Source of the DNA: Bradyrhizobium sp. LTSP885
GTDB lineage: Bacteria; Pseudomonadota; Alphaproteobacteria; Rhizobiales; Xanthobacteraceae
Length of the DNA stretch: 56,268 nt
Reading direction: 5' to 3'
NCBI RefSeq assembly: GCF_000938305.1
Contig: NZ_JYMT01000043.1
Location: 394,750-451,017 of the forward strand
A program made the translations under genes and the position numbers. Below, one piece after another: positions 1-8,488 of the stretch. The first letter of the stretch is position 1; each line of letters begins with the position of its first letter. The notes below the pieces were generated by a model, which worked only from the letters and a program-made list of their open reading frames with translations, was not told the origin of the DNA and made no database searches.

Positions 1-46
1 TGGGGCATCGTCAAGACCGATGCCCCTCCCGCCGATGAGGGATGGT

Positions 47-337
47 TCAGGTCGCCCGGTTCTTGATCGCACCGACGATCGCCGTGAGCACGGCGCCGGC
101 AACGCCACCGCCGGCGACCTGTCCGACGATGCTGCCGATGTCAGGCGTCGCACCGGAATTGGCGAGCAGTGGAATCAGCATGCCGAGCAGTTGTCCCCCG
201 GCACCGCCGCCGATGGCACCCGCAATGGTGTTTCCGAGCGTGCCGAGATCGATGTTCTTGGCCGCGCCTGCGGCGACATTGCCGCCGACGGCTCCGCTGA
301 TGATTTGAATGATCAGATTGACGAGAACTCCCGACAT
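47..337 (-). CDS. Small glycine-zipper membrane protein, function unknown
   Basis: A 96-residue protein starting MSGVLVNLII. GGAGAA lies about 7 nt before this ATG, which is why I prefer it to a codon 11 residues upstream. Almost the whole chain is hydrophobic or Gly/Ala, with GxxxG-like runs (GAVGGN, GAIGGGAGG, GQVAGGGVAG) around two or three predicted membrane helices and a short basic tail (IKNRAT). Such zippers pack helices tightly in inner or outer membranes. No enzymatic motif is visible. It stands alone, convergent with nothing in the window, and its function cannot be assigned. Confidence 0.7.
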   Translation of the reverse strand: MSGVLVNLIIQIISGAVGGNVAAGAAKNIDLGTLGNTIAGAIGGGAGGQLLGMLIPLLANSGATPDIGSIVGQVAGGGVAGAVLTAIVGAIKNRAT

Positions 338-530
338 GACGTGATTCTCCCCGATATGGTGCACAGGCACCGGTGCGGCGTCGGACTGGCGCCGCTTCGC
401 GAAGGTTAGGCCGTTGGGGCGCGAAGGTCATGCTGCACGCGCGAAGATTGCGGGCGAATACAACATGTTTTCACCGGCTTTGCCGGCTGCGGGTGATGGG
501 TGAGGCGGGAGTTCGAGACTGTCGTATTGG

Positions 531-1319
531 CTAACCATTCCGCCGCTGGCCACGCAGGGTCGGCAGGCCGATGCCGGCGGCGTCAAAACCGCCGTCGACG
601 GCGAGGATCTGTCCGGTGATGTAGCTGGCGCGGTCCGAGCAGAGGAAGAAGATCGCGTCCGCCAGTTCCTCTTCCAGCCCGTAGCGGTTGAGCGGAATCG
701 CGTCGTGATAGTCGGCGCGGATTTCCGCGGTGTGCACCGCCTTGGCCATCGCGGTCTCGACCGGCCCTGGAGCGACGCCATTGACACGAATGCCGAGCGG
801 GGCGAGCTCGACCGCGAGTTGCTTCGTGAGATGCGCGAGACCCGCCTTGCTGGTGCCGTAGGCCGAGCGCAGCGTCGAGGCGCGCACCGCCGAGATCGAG
901 GTGATGTTGACGATCGCGCCGCCGCCATGCTCGCGCATCAGCGGTGCGGCCGCCTTGGTGCACAGGAACGGACCGGTGAGGTTGACCGCGAGGATGCGGC
1001 TCCAGTCGGCATCGCTGGTCTCCAGCACCGGCGCGAATACGGCAACGCCGGCGTTGTTGACGAGGGCGTCGAGCCGGCTGAAGCGGCTGCTGACCGCCGC
1101 GATCGCCGCTGCCACGGCGCCGGCATCCGAGACGTCGCAGGTCAGCGCCAAAGTATTGTCGGGTTCATCAAGCGCCGCGACCGCAGCTTGCAGCAATGCG
1201 TCCTCGATATCGAGCAACGCAACGCGCCAGCCTTCGCCGAGAAACCGTTTTGCCGTCGCAAGCCCGATGCCGCGCGCGGCGCCGGTAACGAGTGCGACTT
1301 TGGGCGGAGACGAGGTCAT
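531..1319 (-). CDS. SDR-family NAD(P)-dependent oxidoreductase
   Basis: A 262-residue classical short-chain dehydrogenase/reductase, a cytoplasmic alcohol/ketone oxidoreductase of unknown substrate. The dinucleotide-binding motif TGAARGIG is at residues 12-19, NNAG follows the fourth strand, the catalytic Ser is in NITSIS, and YGTSKAG supplies the Tyr-x-x-x-Lys pair. The C-terminal PGPVETAMA and ITGQILAVDGGF segments are typical of the FabG/3-oxoacyl reductase-like branch. I start at MTSSPPKVALVTG because the Rossmann strand then begins at the usual distance from the N-terminus; a longer in-frame start exists 15 codons upstream. Substrate and pathway are not evident from the neighbours. Confidence 0.9.
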   Translation of the reverse strand: MTSSPPKVALVTGAARGIGLATAKRFLGEGWRVALLDIEDALLQAAVAALDEPDNTLALTCDVSDAGAVAAAIAAVSSRFSRLDALVNNAGVAVFAPVLETSDADWSRILAVNLTGPFLCTKAAAPLMREHGGGAIVNITSISAVRASTLRSAYGTSKAGLAHLTKQLAVELAPLGIRVNGVAPGPVETAMAKAVHTAEIRADYHDAIPLNRYGLEEELADAIFFLCSDRASYITGQILAVDGGFDAAGIGLPTLRGQRRNG

Positions 1320-1599
1320 GATGCGGGTCCGTTGTTCGAGCGAGCGGCGTCTGCTCGCGATCAAGGGAGCGTCTGCGACCTTTGGTCGGCGGTGTCAACC
1401 GGACACCGGCGCTGCGCTGTCAGTAAGCTATCGGGGAGGTGGCAACGAGCAGGGGCCTGACCCGGTGGGCCCGCTGGCGCAACTCGAAGGATGTCCGTCC
1501 CCAGCCCGGCCGTTCATCCTTCGAGGCTTTCCCGCTAGCGTCCCCAACGGCAAGGTCAAGGCCGTTGGGTGGAAACGACGGGTGTCGCGATTTCGCGCC

Positions 1600-3270
1600 T
1601 TACGCCGCGAGCTCGGCGGAGGCGCGCTGCATGTTGGTGGACATGTCCTGCGTCACGATGCTCTGCTCCTCGACCGCGGCGGCGGTCGAGGTGATGTACT
1701 CGTTGACGCCGGCGATCGCGGACTTGATCTCGGTCAGCGAACTGACCACCTCGCCGGCGATGCCGTTCAGCGCGTCGATTTCGGTCGAGATCGTGTCGGT
1801 CGCCTGCCGGGCCTGGTTGGCAAGGCTCTTCACTTCGGAAGCGACCACGGCGAAGCCGCGGCCGGCCTCGCCGGCGCGGGCCGATTCGATCGTGGCGTTG
1901 AGCGCCAGCAGGTTGATCTGCCCGGTAATGTTCGAGATCATCTCGACGATGCCGCTCATCGACTGCGCGGCGGTGTTGAGCTTCTGGGCCTGGCCATCCG
2001 CAGCCTCGACCCGGCCGGAGGCCGCCGACGCATGCTGCTTGGACTTGGTCATGGTCTCCGAGATCTCGCGGATCGAGGCGCTCATCTCCTCGCTGCCGGC
2101 GGCGACCGCCTCGATCAGGCCGCGCGCGCTTTCGGCCTTCTTGCGGCCGATCGCCTGCGCGGTGATGTCGGTGGCGTATTTCACCACCTTGCACGGCTTG
2201 CCGTTGAGGTCGAGGATCGGGTTGTAGGAGGCCTGGATCCAGATCTCGCGGCCGCCCTTGGCGATGCGCTTGTATTCGGCGGCCTGGAACTGGCCGCGGT
2301 TGAGCGAAGCCCAGAACTCACGATAGGCGGTCGAACTTGCCTCGACAGGCTCGACGAACATGCTGTGGTGCTTGCCCTGGATCTCGCCAAGCGAATAGCC
2401 CAGCGCGGTGAGGAAGTTCGGATTGGCGTTGCGGATCGTGCCGTCCATGTTGAACTCGATCACCGCCTGCGACTTGCCGATCGCGTCGATCTGGCCGTCA
2501 TTATCGGCCGCCTTCAGCTTCTGCTGCGTGACGTCGGTCGCGAACTTGACGACCTTGAACGGCTTGCCGCTCTCGTCGAGAATCGGGTTGTAGGAGGCGA
2601 GGATCCAGATTTCCTTGTCACCCTTGCCAAGGCGCTTGAATTCGCCGGTCTCGAGCTCGCCGCGGTTCAGCCGCGCCCAGAACTCGCGATAGGCCGCGCT
2701 GCTGCGGTCGGCCGGGGTCACGAACATGCTGTGGTGCTTGCCCTGGATCTCGGCGAGCAAATAGCCCATCGCGCCGAGGAAATTCTCATTGGCGCTGACG
2801 ATCGTGCCGTCCATGTTGAACTCGATCACCGCCTGCGCCCGGCTGATCGCGGCGATCTTGCCGGCGTCCTCCATGCTGTGGATCTTCTGCGCGGTGATGT
2901 CGGTGGCGAACTTGACCACGCCGACCGGCTTGCCGCTCTTGTCCATGATCGGGTTGTAGGAGGCCTGGATCCAGATCTCGCGGCCACCCTTGGCGACGCG
3001 CTTGTATTGCGCGGCCTGGAATTCGCCGCGGTTGAGGCTTGCCCAGAATTCACGGTAGTCGCGGCTGTCGCGAGTGGCGGGTTCGACGAACAGGCTGTGA
3101 TGCTTGCCCTTGATCTCGTCGAGCGTGTAGCCCATCGCGTTGAGGAAGTTCTCGTTCGCGGTGACGATGGTGCCGTCGAGGCGGAATTCGATCACAGCTT
3201 GCGACTTGCTGATCGCTGCGGCTTGCGCCAGCGCATTCTGGATCTTCGCCTTGTTGCTGAAGGTAAACAT
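1600..3270 (-). CDS. Soluble methyl-accepting chemotaxis protein with three tandem PAS domains
   Basis: A 556-residue chemoreceptor without membrane segments, so a cytoplasmic sensor. Residues 19-140, 141-262 and 263-384 are three PAS/PAC units of exactly 122 residues each, sharing SQAVIEF, DGTI, GKHHS(L/M)FV, YREFWA, EIWI, ASYNPI and (V)VK(F/Y)ATD(I/V)T. Residues about 385-556 form a short MCP signalling domain with the hairpin signature ITGQINLLALNATIESARAG followed by EAGRGFAVVASEVKSLA. No HAMP domain and no C-terminal CheR-tethering pentapeptide are seen. PAS domains of this kind often bind heme or flavin; the ligand here is unknown. The start at MFTFSNKAK has GGAG about 6 nt upstream. 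It resembles BdlA/Aer-like soluble receptors. Confidence 0.93.
   Translation of the reverse strand: MFTFSNKAKIQNALAQAAAISKSQAVIEFRLDGTIVTANENFLNAMGYTLDEIKGKHHSLFVEPATRDSRDYREFWASLNRGEFQAAQYKRVAKGGREIWIQASYNPIMDKSGKPVGVVKFATDITAQKIHSMEDAGKIAAISRAQAVIEFNMDGTIVSANENFLGAMGYLLAEIQGKHHSMFVTPADRSSAAYREFWARLNRGELETGEFKRLGKGDKEIWILASYNPILDESGKPFKVVKFATDVTQQKLKAADNDGQIDAIGKSQAVIEFNMDGTIRNANPNFLTALGYSLGEIQGKHHSMFVEPVEASSTAYREFWASLNRGQFQAAEYKRIAKGGREIWIQASYNPILDLNGKPCKVVKYATDITAQAIGRKKAESARGLIEAVAAGSEEMSASIREISETMTKSKQHASAASGRVEAADGQAQKLNTAAQSMSGIVEMISNITGQINLLALNATIESARAGEAGRGFAVVASEVKSLANQARQATDTISTEIDALNGIAGEVVSSLTEIKSAIAGVNEYITSTAAAVEEQSIVTQDMSTNMQRASAELAA
2119..3216 (-). repeat. Three tandem 366-bp PAS-encoding repeats within the chemoreceptor gene
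   Basis: The units 2851-3216, 2485-2850 and 2119-2484 each encode 122 residues and begin at (A)ISK/RxQAVIEF or AIGKSQAVIEF. Their protein sequences are highly alike, and stretches such as the codons for GKHHS and YREFWA are nearly identical at DNA level, so the array arose by intragenic tandem duplication. Confidence 0.9.
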
Positions 3271-3774
3271 CAGGGCTCCGTGAAGGTTCAATAGCGAAAC
3301 GGGATGAGAAAAAGCGGATCGAGGCAACTCACGGAGAATTTGCAGAGAGCCGTTTAGCATCGGTAAAGGCTGATTTTTGCGACGCGGCAGCGACGTCGAC
3401 GCAACTTGCTCTGCGGATGAAGCCATGTCGCTCAATTCGCGGAATTATTTTGCGAGTGTGCACGTTATCATCCACAGCAGATATGGCATGTTTACCGTAC
3501 TCTTACGGGCGCAACTGCATCGCTTTCATATCACGATGGAGGCTCCGCAATTGTGCGGATTGATGGACGTATTACGAAGCGTGATGGCGCAGTAAGTCTT
3601 CGCTTAACGATCGGACGATTCGATCCGCGTCTTCGGCGCACCGACCGTCAACGGCTGGCGCCGGTGTCGGACCCGTTGCCCCCGCTCTGACCGATCAAAT
3701 AATGTTCGTGCGACATGTCGGCGCGGCTACTTCCGGTTCGTCCTGGGGCCACTGACAAGATCACAGGAACGCCA
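3271..3774. other. Intergenic region, divergent promoters expected
   Basis: About 500 bases between the leftward chemoreceptor and the rightward glutathione transferase. I see no convincing gene. It is less GC-rich than its flanks around 3440-3560, as expected of promoter DNA, and contains a small palindrome CCGCA-attg-TGCGG at 3545-3558. No assignable regulator site was recognised. Confidence 0.4.
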
Positions 3775-4428
3775 ATGCCCCTCACACTGCATTATCACCC
3801 GCTGTCCTCGTACTGCTGGAAGGCGCTGGTCGCGCTTTACGAAAACGGCACTCCCTTCAAGCCGAACTCCGTCAATCTCGGCGACCCTGACCAGCGCGCC
3901 GCCCTGCTCGCGCTGTGGCCGATCGGCAAGTTTCCCGTCCTCAGCGACGATGCGCGGGGAGAGACGGTGCCGGAATCAACCACCATCATCGAATATCTCG
4001 ATCAACATTATCCCGGCACCACTAGGTTCATCCCCGTGGATTCTGATCTCGCGCTCAAGACGCGGCTACGGGATCGTTTTCTCGATCTTTACATCCATGC
4101 GCCGATGCAGAAGATCGTCGGCGACCGGCTCCGCCCGGCCGACAAGAAAGATCCGCATGGTGTGGCGGAAGCGCGGGCGCAGCTCCGTACCTCCTATGCG
4201 ATGCTCGAGCAGCAGATCGCGCCCGGCCGCTGGATGATGGGCGAGGGCTTCACGCTGGCCGACTGCGCGGCCGCGCCGGCGTTGTTCTACGGCAATATGG
4301 CCGAGCCGTTCGGCGACACGCTGCCGCATCTGAATGCCTATCTCGAGCGGCTCAAGGTGCGGCCGGCCTTCGCGCGCGTCATCAAGGAGGCCGAACCCTA
4401 TTTCGGCATGCTGCCGAAGGACGGCTAA
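3775..4428 (+). CDS. Glutathione S-transferase family protein
   Basis: A 217-residue protein with an N-terminal thioredoxin-like half (LTLHYHPLSSYCWKALVALYENGTPF, then KFPVLSDD and PESTTIIEYLDQHYP, the usual glutathione-contact segment with the Glu-Ser-x-x-Ile pattern) and an all-helical C-terminal half ending in AYLERLKVRPAFARVIKEA. Such enzymes conjugate or reduce electrophiles with glutathione in the cytoplasm. AGGAA stands 6-7 nt before the chosen ATG; the reading frame extends 20 codons further upstream but without coding character. The substrate is unknown. The next gene starts about 145 nt downstream. Confidence 0.9.
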   Translation: MPLTLHYHPLSSYCWKALVALYENGTPFKPNSVNLGDPDQRAALLALWPIGKFPVLSDDARGETVPESTTIIEYLDQHYPGTTRFIPVDSDLALKTRLRDRFLDLYIHAPMQKIVGDRLRPADKKDPHGVAEARAQLRTSYAMLEQQIAPGRWMMGEGFTLADCAAAPALFYGNMAEPFGDTLPHLNAYLERLKVRPAFARVIKEAEPYFGMLPKDG

Positions 4429-4573
4429 GCCCACTCCTGCCTCTGGAACGCACCCGCAAAAATTATCAAGCCGACTGTCTTGTTTCGGTGTTCCCGTTCG
4501 TCTTCCACCTGAGGCCCGCGATCTGGAGGGGTTCCCTCCGGATCGCGCCGGTCGCAGGGAGTCTGGAGACGAT

Positions 4574-4945
4574 ATGGCAGCAGCTGGCAACAAAGCGGAG
4601 ATCATCCGCGCGATCTTCGCCGCCTATCTCGCGAACGACCGCGAGGGGGTGGCGCAGGCGTTCGCGGAGGATTTCCACTTCAACACACCGTATGGCGAGA
4701 ACATCGACAAGCCGACCTATTTCGACAAGTGCTGGCGCAACAGCGACTGGATCGGCCGCCACGAGATCGAGCGGATCATGGTCGAGGGGCCGGATGCCTT
4801 CGTCACCTATCGCTGCGTCGCCAAGGACGGCAAAAGCTTTCGCAACACCGAGTTCTTCGTGTTCGAGGGCGATCGAGTGAAGCGTGTCGACGTCTATTTC
4901 GGCCCCTCGCACCAGGACGGCAAGCTCGTCAAGCAGGAACGATGA
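4574..4945 (+). CDS. SnoaL-like / NTF2-fold protein
   Basis: A 123-residue protein, the typical size of a single NTF2-like cone: an N-terminal helix pair (AEIIRAIFAAYLANDREGVAQAFAEDFHFNTP) and then strands ending in FVFEGDRVKRVDVYFG. This fold is used by SnoaL-type cyclases, ketosteroid isomerases and many small stress-linked proteins; no catalytic Asp/His pair can be pinned down, so function is open. The ATG of MAAAGNK is preceded by GGAG at good distance (tctGGAGacgat). The serine hydrolase starts about 80 nt downstream and may be co-transcribed. Confidence 0.82.
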   Translation: MAAAGNKAEIIRAIFAAYLANDREGVAQAFAEDFHFNTPYGENIDKPTYFDKCWRNSDWIGRHEIERIMVEGPDAFVTYRCVAKDGKSFRNTEFFVFEGDRVKRVDVYFGPSHQDGKLVKQER

Positions 4946-5026
4946 ACGTCGCCGACGATGTCGATCTCGCGGTTGCTCGATCGTCGTTGTCTGTGAGCGT
5001 GATGATGTCCGCAAGGGAACAAGAGA

Positions 5027-6229
5027 ATGCCAAGTGACAACGGTGGCCTGTCGCGCGCGCGGCTTGGACGGATGCACGAGGTGCTGGCGCGCCATGTCGC
5101 CGACGGCGACGTGCCGGGTCTGGTCGCGCTGGTCAGCCGCCGCGGCGAGATCCACGCCGATGTCATTGGCCGAATGGCTGATGGCGGCGCGCCGATGCAG
5201 CGCGACAGCATCTTCCGCATCACGTCGATGACCAAGCCGGTGACCGCGGTCGCCGCCATGATGCTGGTCGAGGAATGCCGGCTCAGGCTCGACGATCCCC
5301 TCGATCGCTGGCTGCCCGAGCTTGCCGACCGCAAGGTGTTGCGCAGCATCGAGTCCGGGATCGACGACACCGTGCCGGCGCAGCGCGCGATCACGCTGCG
5401 CGACCTGCTCACCTTCCGCCTCGGGCTCGGCATGATCCCGGTGTTTCCGCAGCGCTATCCGATCCAGATGGCGATGGCGGATGCCGGCTTCGCGCCTGGG
5501 CCGGTGTTTCCGTCGTTTCCGCCGGACGAACTGATGCGCCGCTACGGCACGCTGCCGCTGGCCTATCAACCCGGCGAGCGCTGGCTCTACAACAGCGGGA
5601 CCGAGATCCTCGGCGTGCTGATCGCGCGCGTCGCCGGAACGTCGCTGGCGAATTTTTTGCTGGAGCGCATCTTCGCCCCGCTGGGCATGACCGACACGGC
5701 ATTCTATGTGCCGCAGGACAAGCGCGAGCGGTTTGCGACCTCCTATGCCCGCGATCACGCGACCGGTGCGCTAAAAGTGTTCGACGATCCGACCGCGGGC
5801 AAGTTTGCATCGCCGCCGTTGTTCGAGAACGGCAGCGCGGGCCTCGTCTCGACGGCGGACGATTTCAACGCGTTCGCGCAGATGCTGCTCAATGGCGGGC
5901 GGCTTGGTTCCGAGCGCATCCTGTCGCGGCCGTCGGTGGAGTTGATGACCTCGGACCAGCTCGCGCCGGAACACAAGCAGGGCTCCGAAATGTTCCTCGG
6001 TGCCGCGCGCAGCTGGGGATTCGGGATGTCGGTATTCACGGGGCGTGACGATCTCTGCCACGTGCCCGGCCGCTACGGCTGGGACGGTGGTTACGGCACG
6101 TCCTGGTATTCCGACCCGCGCGAGGCGATGACCGGAATCCTGTTGACCCAGCGCTTGATGGATTCGCCGCAGCCGCTACCCGTATTCACCGATTTCTGGA
6201 CGCTTGCCTATCAGGCGATCGATGACTAG
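5027..6229 (+). CDS. Serine hydrolase, beta-lactamase class C / esterase EstB family
   Basis: A 400-residue protein with the SxxK nucleophile motif SMTK at residues 67-70 (ITSMTKPVTAVAAMMLVEE) and the second conserved element WLYNSG near residue 187, where Tyr188 is the probable catalytic base. No signal peptide is seen, so it should be cytoplasmic; this favours an esterase or D-aminopeptidase-like role over a true beta-lactamase. A late glycine-rich segment (GYGTSWYSDP) occupies the place of the KTG-box equivalent. AAGGGAA lies upstream of the ATG. The natural substrate cannot be read from sequence. Confidence 0.9.
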   Translation: MPSDNGGLSRARLGRMHEVLARHVADGDVPGLVALVSRRGEIHADVIGRMADGGAPMQRDSIFRITSMTKPVTAVAAMMLVEECRLRLDDPLDRWLPELADRKVLRSIESGIDDTVPAQRAITLRDLLTFRLGLGMIPVFPQRYPIQMAMADAGFAPGPVFPSFPPDELMRRYGTLPLAYQPGERWLYNSGTEILGVLIARVAGTSLANFLLERIFAPLGMTDTAFYVPQDKRERFATSYARDHATGALKVFDDPTAGKFASPPLFENGSAGLVSTADDFNAFAQMLLNGGRLGSERILSRPSVELMTSDQLAPEHKQGSEMFLGAARSWGFGMSVFTGRDDLCHVPGRYGWDGGYGTSWYSDPREAMTGILLTQRLMDSPQPLPVFTDFWTLAYQAIDD

Positions 6230-6363
6230 GGCGCGCATGCAGGGTGCGGCAATAACGCCCGAGATAATTTCTTTGGCCGTGTCGGTGCAGCAAAATCCCC
6301 TTCGTCTTTCAGCCGAGTGCCGGCATTGAGACCGGCCCGCACGACAGACAACGGAGCAGGACG

Positions 6364-6789
6364 ATGAAGTTCATGGTGATCGTAAAGGCCGACAAGGATA
6401 CCGAAGCCGGCATGATGCCGAGCACGGAGCTCTTGGCCGCGATGGGCAAGTTCAACGCGGAGATGGTCCAGGCCGGCGTGATGCAGGCGGGCGAGGGGTT
6501 GCACCCGACCGTGAAGGGCGCGCGGGTCAAATATGCCGGCGGAGAGAGCACGGTGACGCGCGGTCCGTTCAGCCTGTCCAACGATCTCGTCGCGGGCTTC
6601 TGGCTGATCGAGACCAAATCGCTGGATGAGGCGATCGGCTGGATGAAGCGCGCGCCGTTCGACGGTGGTTCCGAGATCGAAATCCGCCAGGTGTTTGCGG
6701 CTGATGATTTCGGCGACGCCCTGACCCCGGAACTGCGCGAGCAGGGCGAACGCCTGCGTGCGCAGGTCGAAGACGTGACGCGAAAATAA
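6364..6789 (+). CDS. YciI/DGPF-domain protein (first of three)
   Basis: A 141-residue alpha/beta ferredoxin-like protein of the YCII-related family. It opens with KFMVIVKADKDTEAG and carries the family core GEGLHPTVKGARV, VTRGPF (the DGPF-type signature, here RGPF) and GFWLIETKSLDEAIGWMKRAP. Members form dimers with a His-Asp type pocket and are often found beside ECF sigma factors; no sigma gene is present here. GGAGCAGGACG sits just before the ATG. Only 13 nt separate it from the next paralogue, so the two are one transcript. Confidence 0.9.
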   Translation: MKFMVIVKADKDTEAGMMPSTELLAAMGKFNAEMVQAGVMQAGEGLHPTVKGARVKYAGGESTVTRGPFSLSNDLVAGFWLIETKSLDEAIGWMKRAPFDGGSEIEIRQVFAADDFGDALTPELREQGERLRAQVEDVTRK

Positions 6790-6802
6790 AGGAAGCAACA
6801 CC

Positions 6803-7228
6803 ATGCGTTTCATGATGCTGATGATCCCACTCGGTTACGAGAGCGCACCGGCCGAGCTCGATCTCGACCCCGAGCGCGTCGCCGCGATGATGCGATACAA
6901 TCAGGCGCTGAAGGACGCCGGCGTGCTGATCACGCTCGAAGGCCTGCACCCGCCGGCGACCGGCGCGCGGGTCTCGTTTGCGTCAGGCCAGCCCGTCGTC
7001 ACCGACGGCCCGTTCACCGAGGCCAAGGAAGTGATCGGCGGCTTCTGGATGATCGACGTCGCCTCGCGTGCGGAGGCGATCGAATGGGCCAGGAAATGCC
7101 CGGCCTCCACCAGCGAGATCATCGAGATCCGCCAGGTGCAGGAGATGGCGGACTTCCCGGAAGAGGTCCGAGAGGCCGCCGCGACCTTCGAACATCCGCA
7201 AGGCGGTTGGGGCAACGCACTTCGCTAA
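6803..7228 (+). CDS. YciI/DGPF-domain protein (second of three)
   Basis: A 141-residue paralogue of the preceding gene, same length, with the more canonical VVTDGPFTEAKEVIGGFWMIDVASRAEAIEWARKCP. AGGAAG lies about 8 nt before the ATG. The shared frame-by-frame layout (ALKDAGVLITLEGLHPPATGARV versus VQAGVMQAGEGLHPTVKGARV) shows tandem duplication followed by divergence. A role in small-molecule turnover or dimer-mediated sensing is possible, but no reaction is established for this subfamily. Confidence 0.9.
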   Translation: MRFMMLMIPLGYESAPAELDLDPERVAAMMRYNQALKDAGVLITLEGLHPPATGARVSFASGQPVVTDGPFTEAKEVIGGFWMIDVASRAEAIEWARKCPASTSEIIEIRQVQEMADFPEEVREAAATFEHPQGGWGNALR

Positions 7229-7272
7229 ACCACCAACTGATCGTCAATCCATCACCCACAGGGAGCAAGCAG

Positions 7273-7641
7273 ATGAGCACCACCAACACATTTCTCGCGG
7301 TCTATCTCGGCGGCGGCAAGGACGGCGCGCGCATGGCGGCCTGGAACAAGCTGCCGGAGGCCGAGCGTAAGGCCAAGGAGCAACAGGGCATGGCGGCGTG
7401 GGGCGCCTGGGTCGAGAAGCATCACGATGTGATCGTCGAGATCGGCGGCCCGCTCGGCAAGACCACGAAGGTCGACGCCAAGGGCGCAGCCGACATCACC
7501 AATCTGTTGACCGGCTTCACATTGGTACGCGCGCCCTCGCAGGAGGCAGCGGCCAAACTGTTCGAGAACCACCCGCATTTCGCGATTTTCCCCGGCGAGG
7601 CGGTCGAGATCATGCCGGTGCTGCCGATTCCCGGCCGGTAA
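7273..7641 (+). CDS. YciI-like protein (third of three)
   Basis: A 122-residue, more divergent member of the YciI-like superfamily: it keeps the C-terminal FTLVRAPSQEAAAKLFENHPHFAIFPGEAVEIMPVLP, typical of the group, but lacks the DGPF box and has an inserted segment rich in Trp (MAAWGAWVEKHHD). GGGAGCAAGC precedes the ATG by a few bases, fixing the start within a longer open frame. Its position 44 nt after the second paralogue suggests one three-gene transcript that ends before the TetR gene. Confidence 0.85.
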   Translation: MSTTNTFLAVYLGGGKDGARMAAWNKLPEAERKAKEQQGMAAWGAWVEKHHDVIVEIGGPLGKTTKVDAKGAADITNLLTGFTLVRAPSQEAAAKLFENHPHFAIFPGEAVEIMPVLPIPGR

Positions 7642-7712
7642 TCAGGTCTCCACAGCGAACAGTCCGTTAATCCCGGTTAACGGTGCTTTGTAGTGACCTT
7701 TCGCGCCGGCTC

Positions 7713-7731
7713 ATGTAAAGACCGTTCACAT
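7713..7731. promoter_or_regulatory. Candidate TetR operator overlapping the tetR start codon
   Basis: The 19-bp near-palindrome ATGTAAAGACCGTTCACAT ends on the start codon of the TetR gene (ATG 7730-7732). It matches, in left arm 7/7 and right arm 6/7, a 19-bp palindrome at 8516-8534 before the next gene. A second overlapping perfect repeat, GCTCATGT/ACATGAGC, spans 7709-7735. Binding here would block initiation of the regulator's own gene, consistent with autoregulation. No footprint is known to me. Confidence 0.6.
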
Positions 7732-8437
7732 GAGCTGGCGCAAGGACAAGGACGACGGCCGCGCCGAGCGCGGCTATCATCACGGCAATCTGAAAGAGGC
7801 GTTGCTGCAGGCCGCCCTCGATTTGATCACGAAGAAGGGGCCGGCCGGCTTCACCTTCGCCGATGCCGCGCGCATGGCCGGGGTCAGCCCGGCGGCGCCG
7901 TACCGGCATTTCCGCGACCGTGACGAACTGATCGCCAGCATCGCACAGCGCGGCTTCGAGCAGTTCGAAGCGCTGCTGACCCAGGCCTGGGACGACGGCC
8001 GCCCGGACACCGTCACGGCGTTCGAGCGCGTCGGCAAGGCCTATCTGGCGTTCGCGCGCCAGGAGCCCGCTTTCTATTCCGCGATGTTCGAATCCGGCCT
8101 GCCGGCCGATGCGAATCCGACGCTGATGGCTGCAAGCGAGCGCGCTTTCGCGATCATCCGCGCCGCCGCCGAGCGGCTCGCCGCGCTGGCGCCGCCAGGC
8201 ATGCCGCGCCCGCCGGCGATGATGATGGCGCTGCACATCTGGTCGATGTCGCACGGCGTCGCCTCGCTGTTCGGCCGCGGCGACGCCGCACGGCGCAAGC
8301 TGCCGATGTCGCCGGAGGATCTGCTCGAGGCGGAAGTGCTGATCTATCTGCGTGGCCTCGGCTTCCCGACCGATCGCCGGCCCGGAGCAGCAGTTTCGGA
8401 CGACAAGCCGGCGGGTCCGTGGGGCAAACCGAAATAA
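7730..8437 (+). CDS. TetR/AcrR-family transcriptional repressor
   Basis: A 235-residue regulator. An N-terminal basic tail (MSWRKDKDDGRAERGYHHGNLKEALLQAALDLI) leads into the helix-turn-helix FTFADAARMAGVSPAAPYRHFRDRDELIASIAQRGF, canonical for TetR proteins. The C-terminal ligand domain, with ARQEPAFYSAMFESGL and MALHIWSMSHGVASLFGRGD, fits the TetR_C subgroup containing a WHG motif-like HG. The start codon lies inside a palindrome that recurs in front of the DUF2852 gene just downstream, so the likely regulon is itself plus that gene. The inducer is unknown. No strong Shine-Dalgarno is visible, because the palindrome occupies its place. Confidence 0.92.
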   Translation: MSWRKDKDDGRAERGYHHGNLKEALLQAALDLITKKGPAGFTFADAARMAGVSPAAPYRHFRDRDELIASIAQRGFEQFEALLTQAWDDGRPDTVTAFERVGKAYLAFARQEPAFYSAMFESGLPADANPTLMAASERAFAIIRAAAERLAALAPPGMPRPPAMMMALHIWSMSHGVASLFGRGDAARRKLPMSPEDLLEAEVLIYLRGLGFPTDRRPGAAVSDDKPAGPWGKPK

Positions 8438-8488
8438 GGTTCAAAGCGAACTGCAAAAATAATTGGAGGGGTGCGTCATCCGCTCTGC

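Noticed and set aside
901..3294. Very long open frame opposite the chemoreceptor (about 800 codons, plus strand)
   Set aside because: It mirrors the PAS repeats on the other strand and is His/Arg/Asp-rich without any domain, a known effect of high-GC codon bias. The minus-strand gene has clear PAS and MCP motifs and a ribosome site.
5027..6229. True class C beta-lactamase
   Set aside because: SxxK and the Tyr motif are present, but there is no signal peptide and no clear KTG box, so an esterase-like hydrolase is the safer call.
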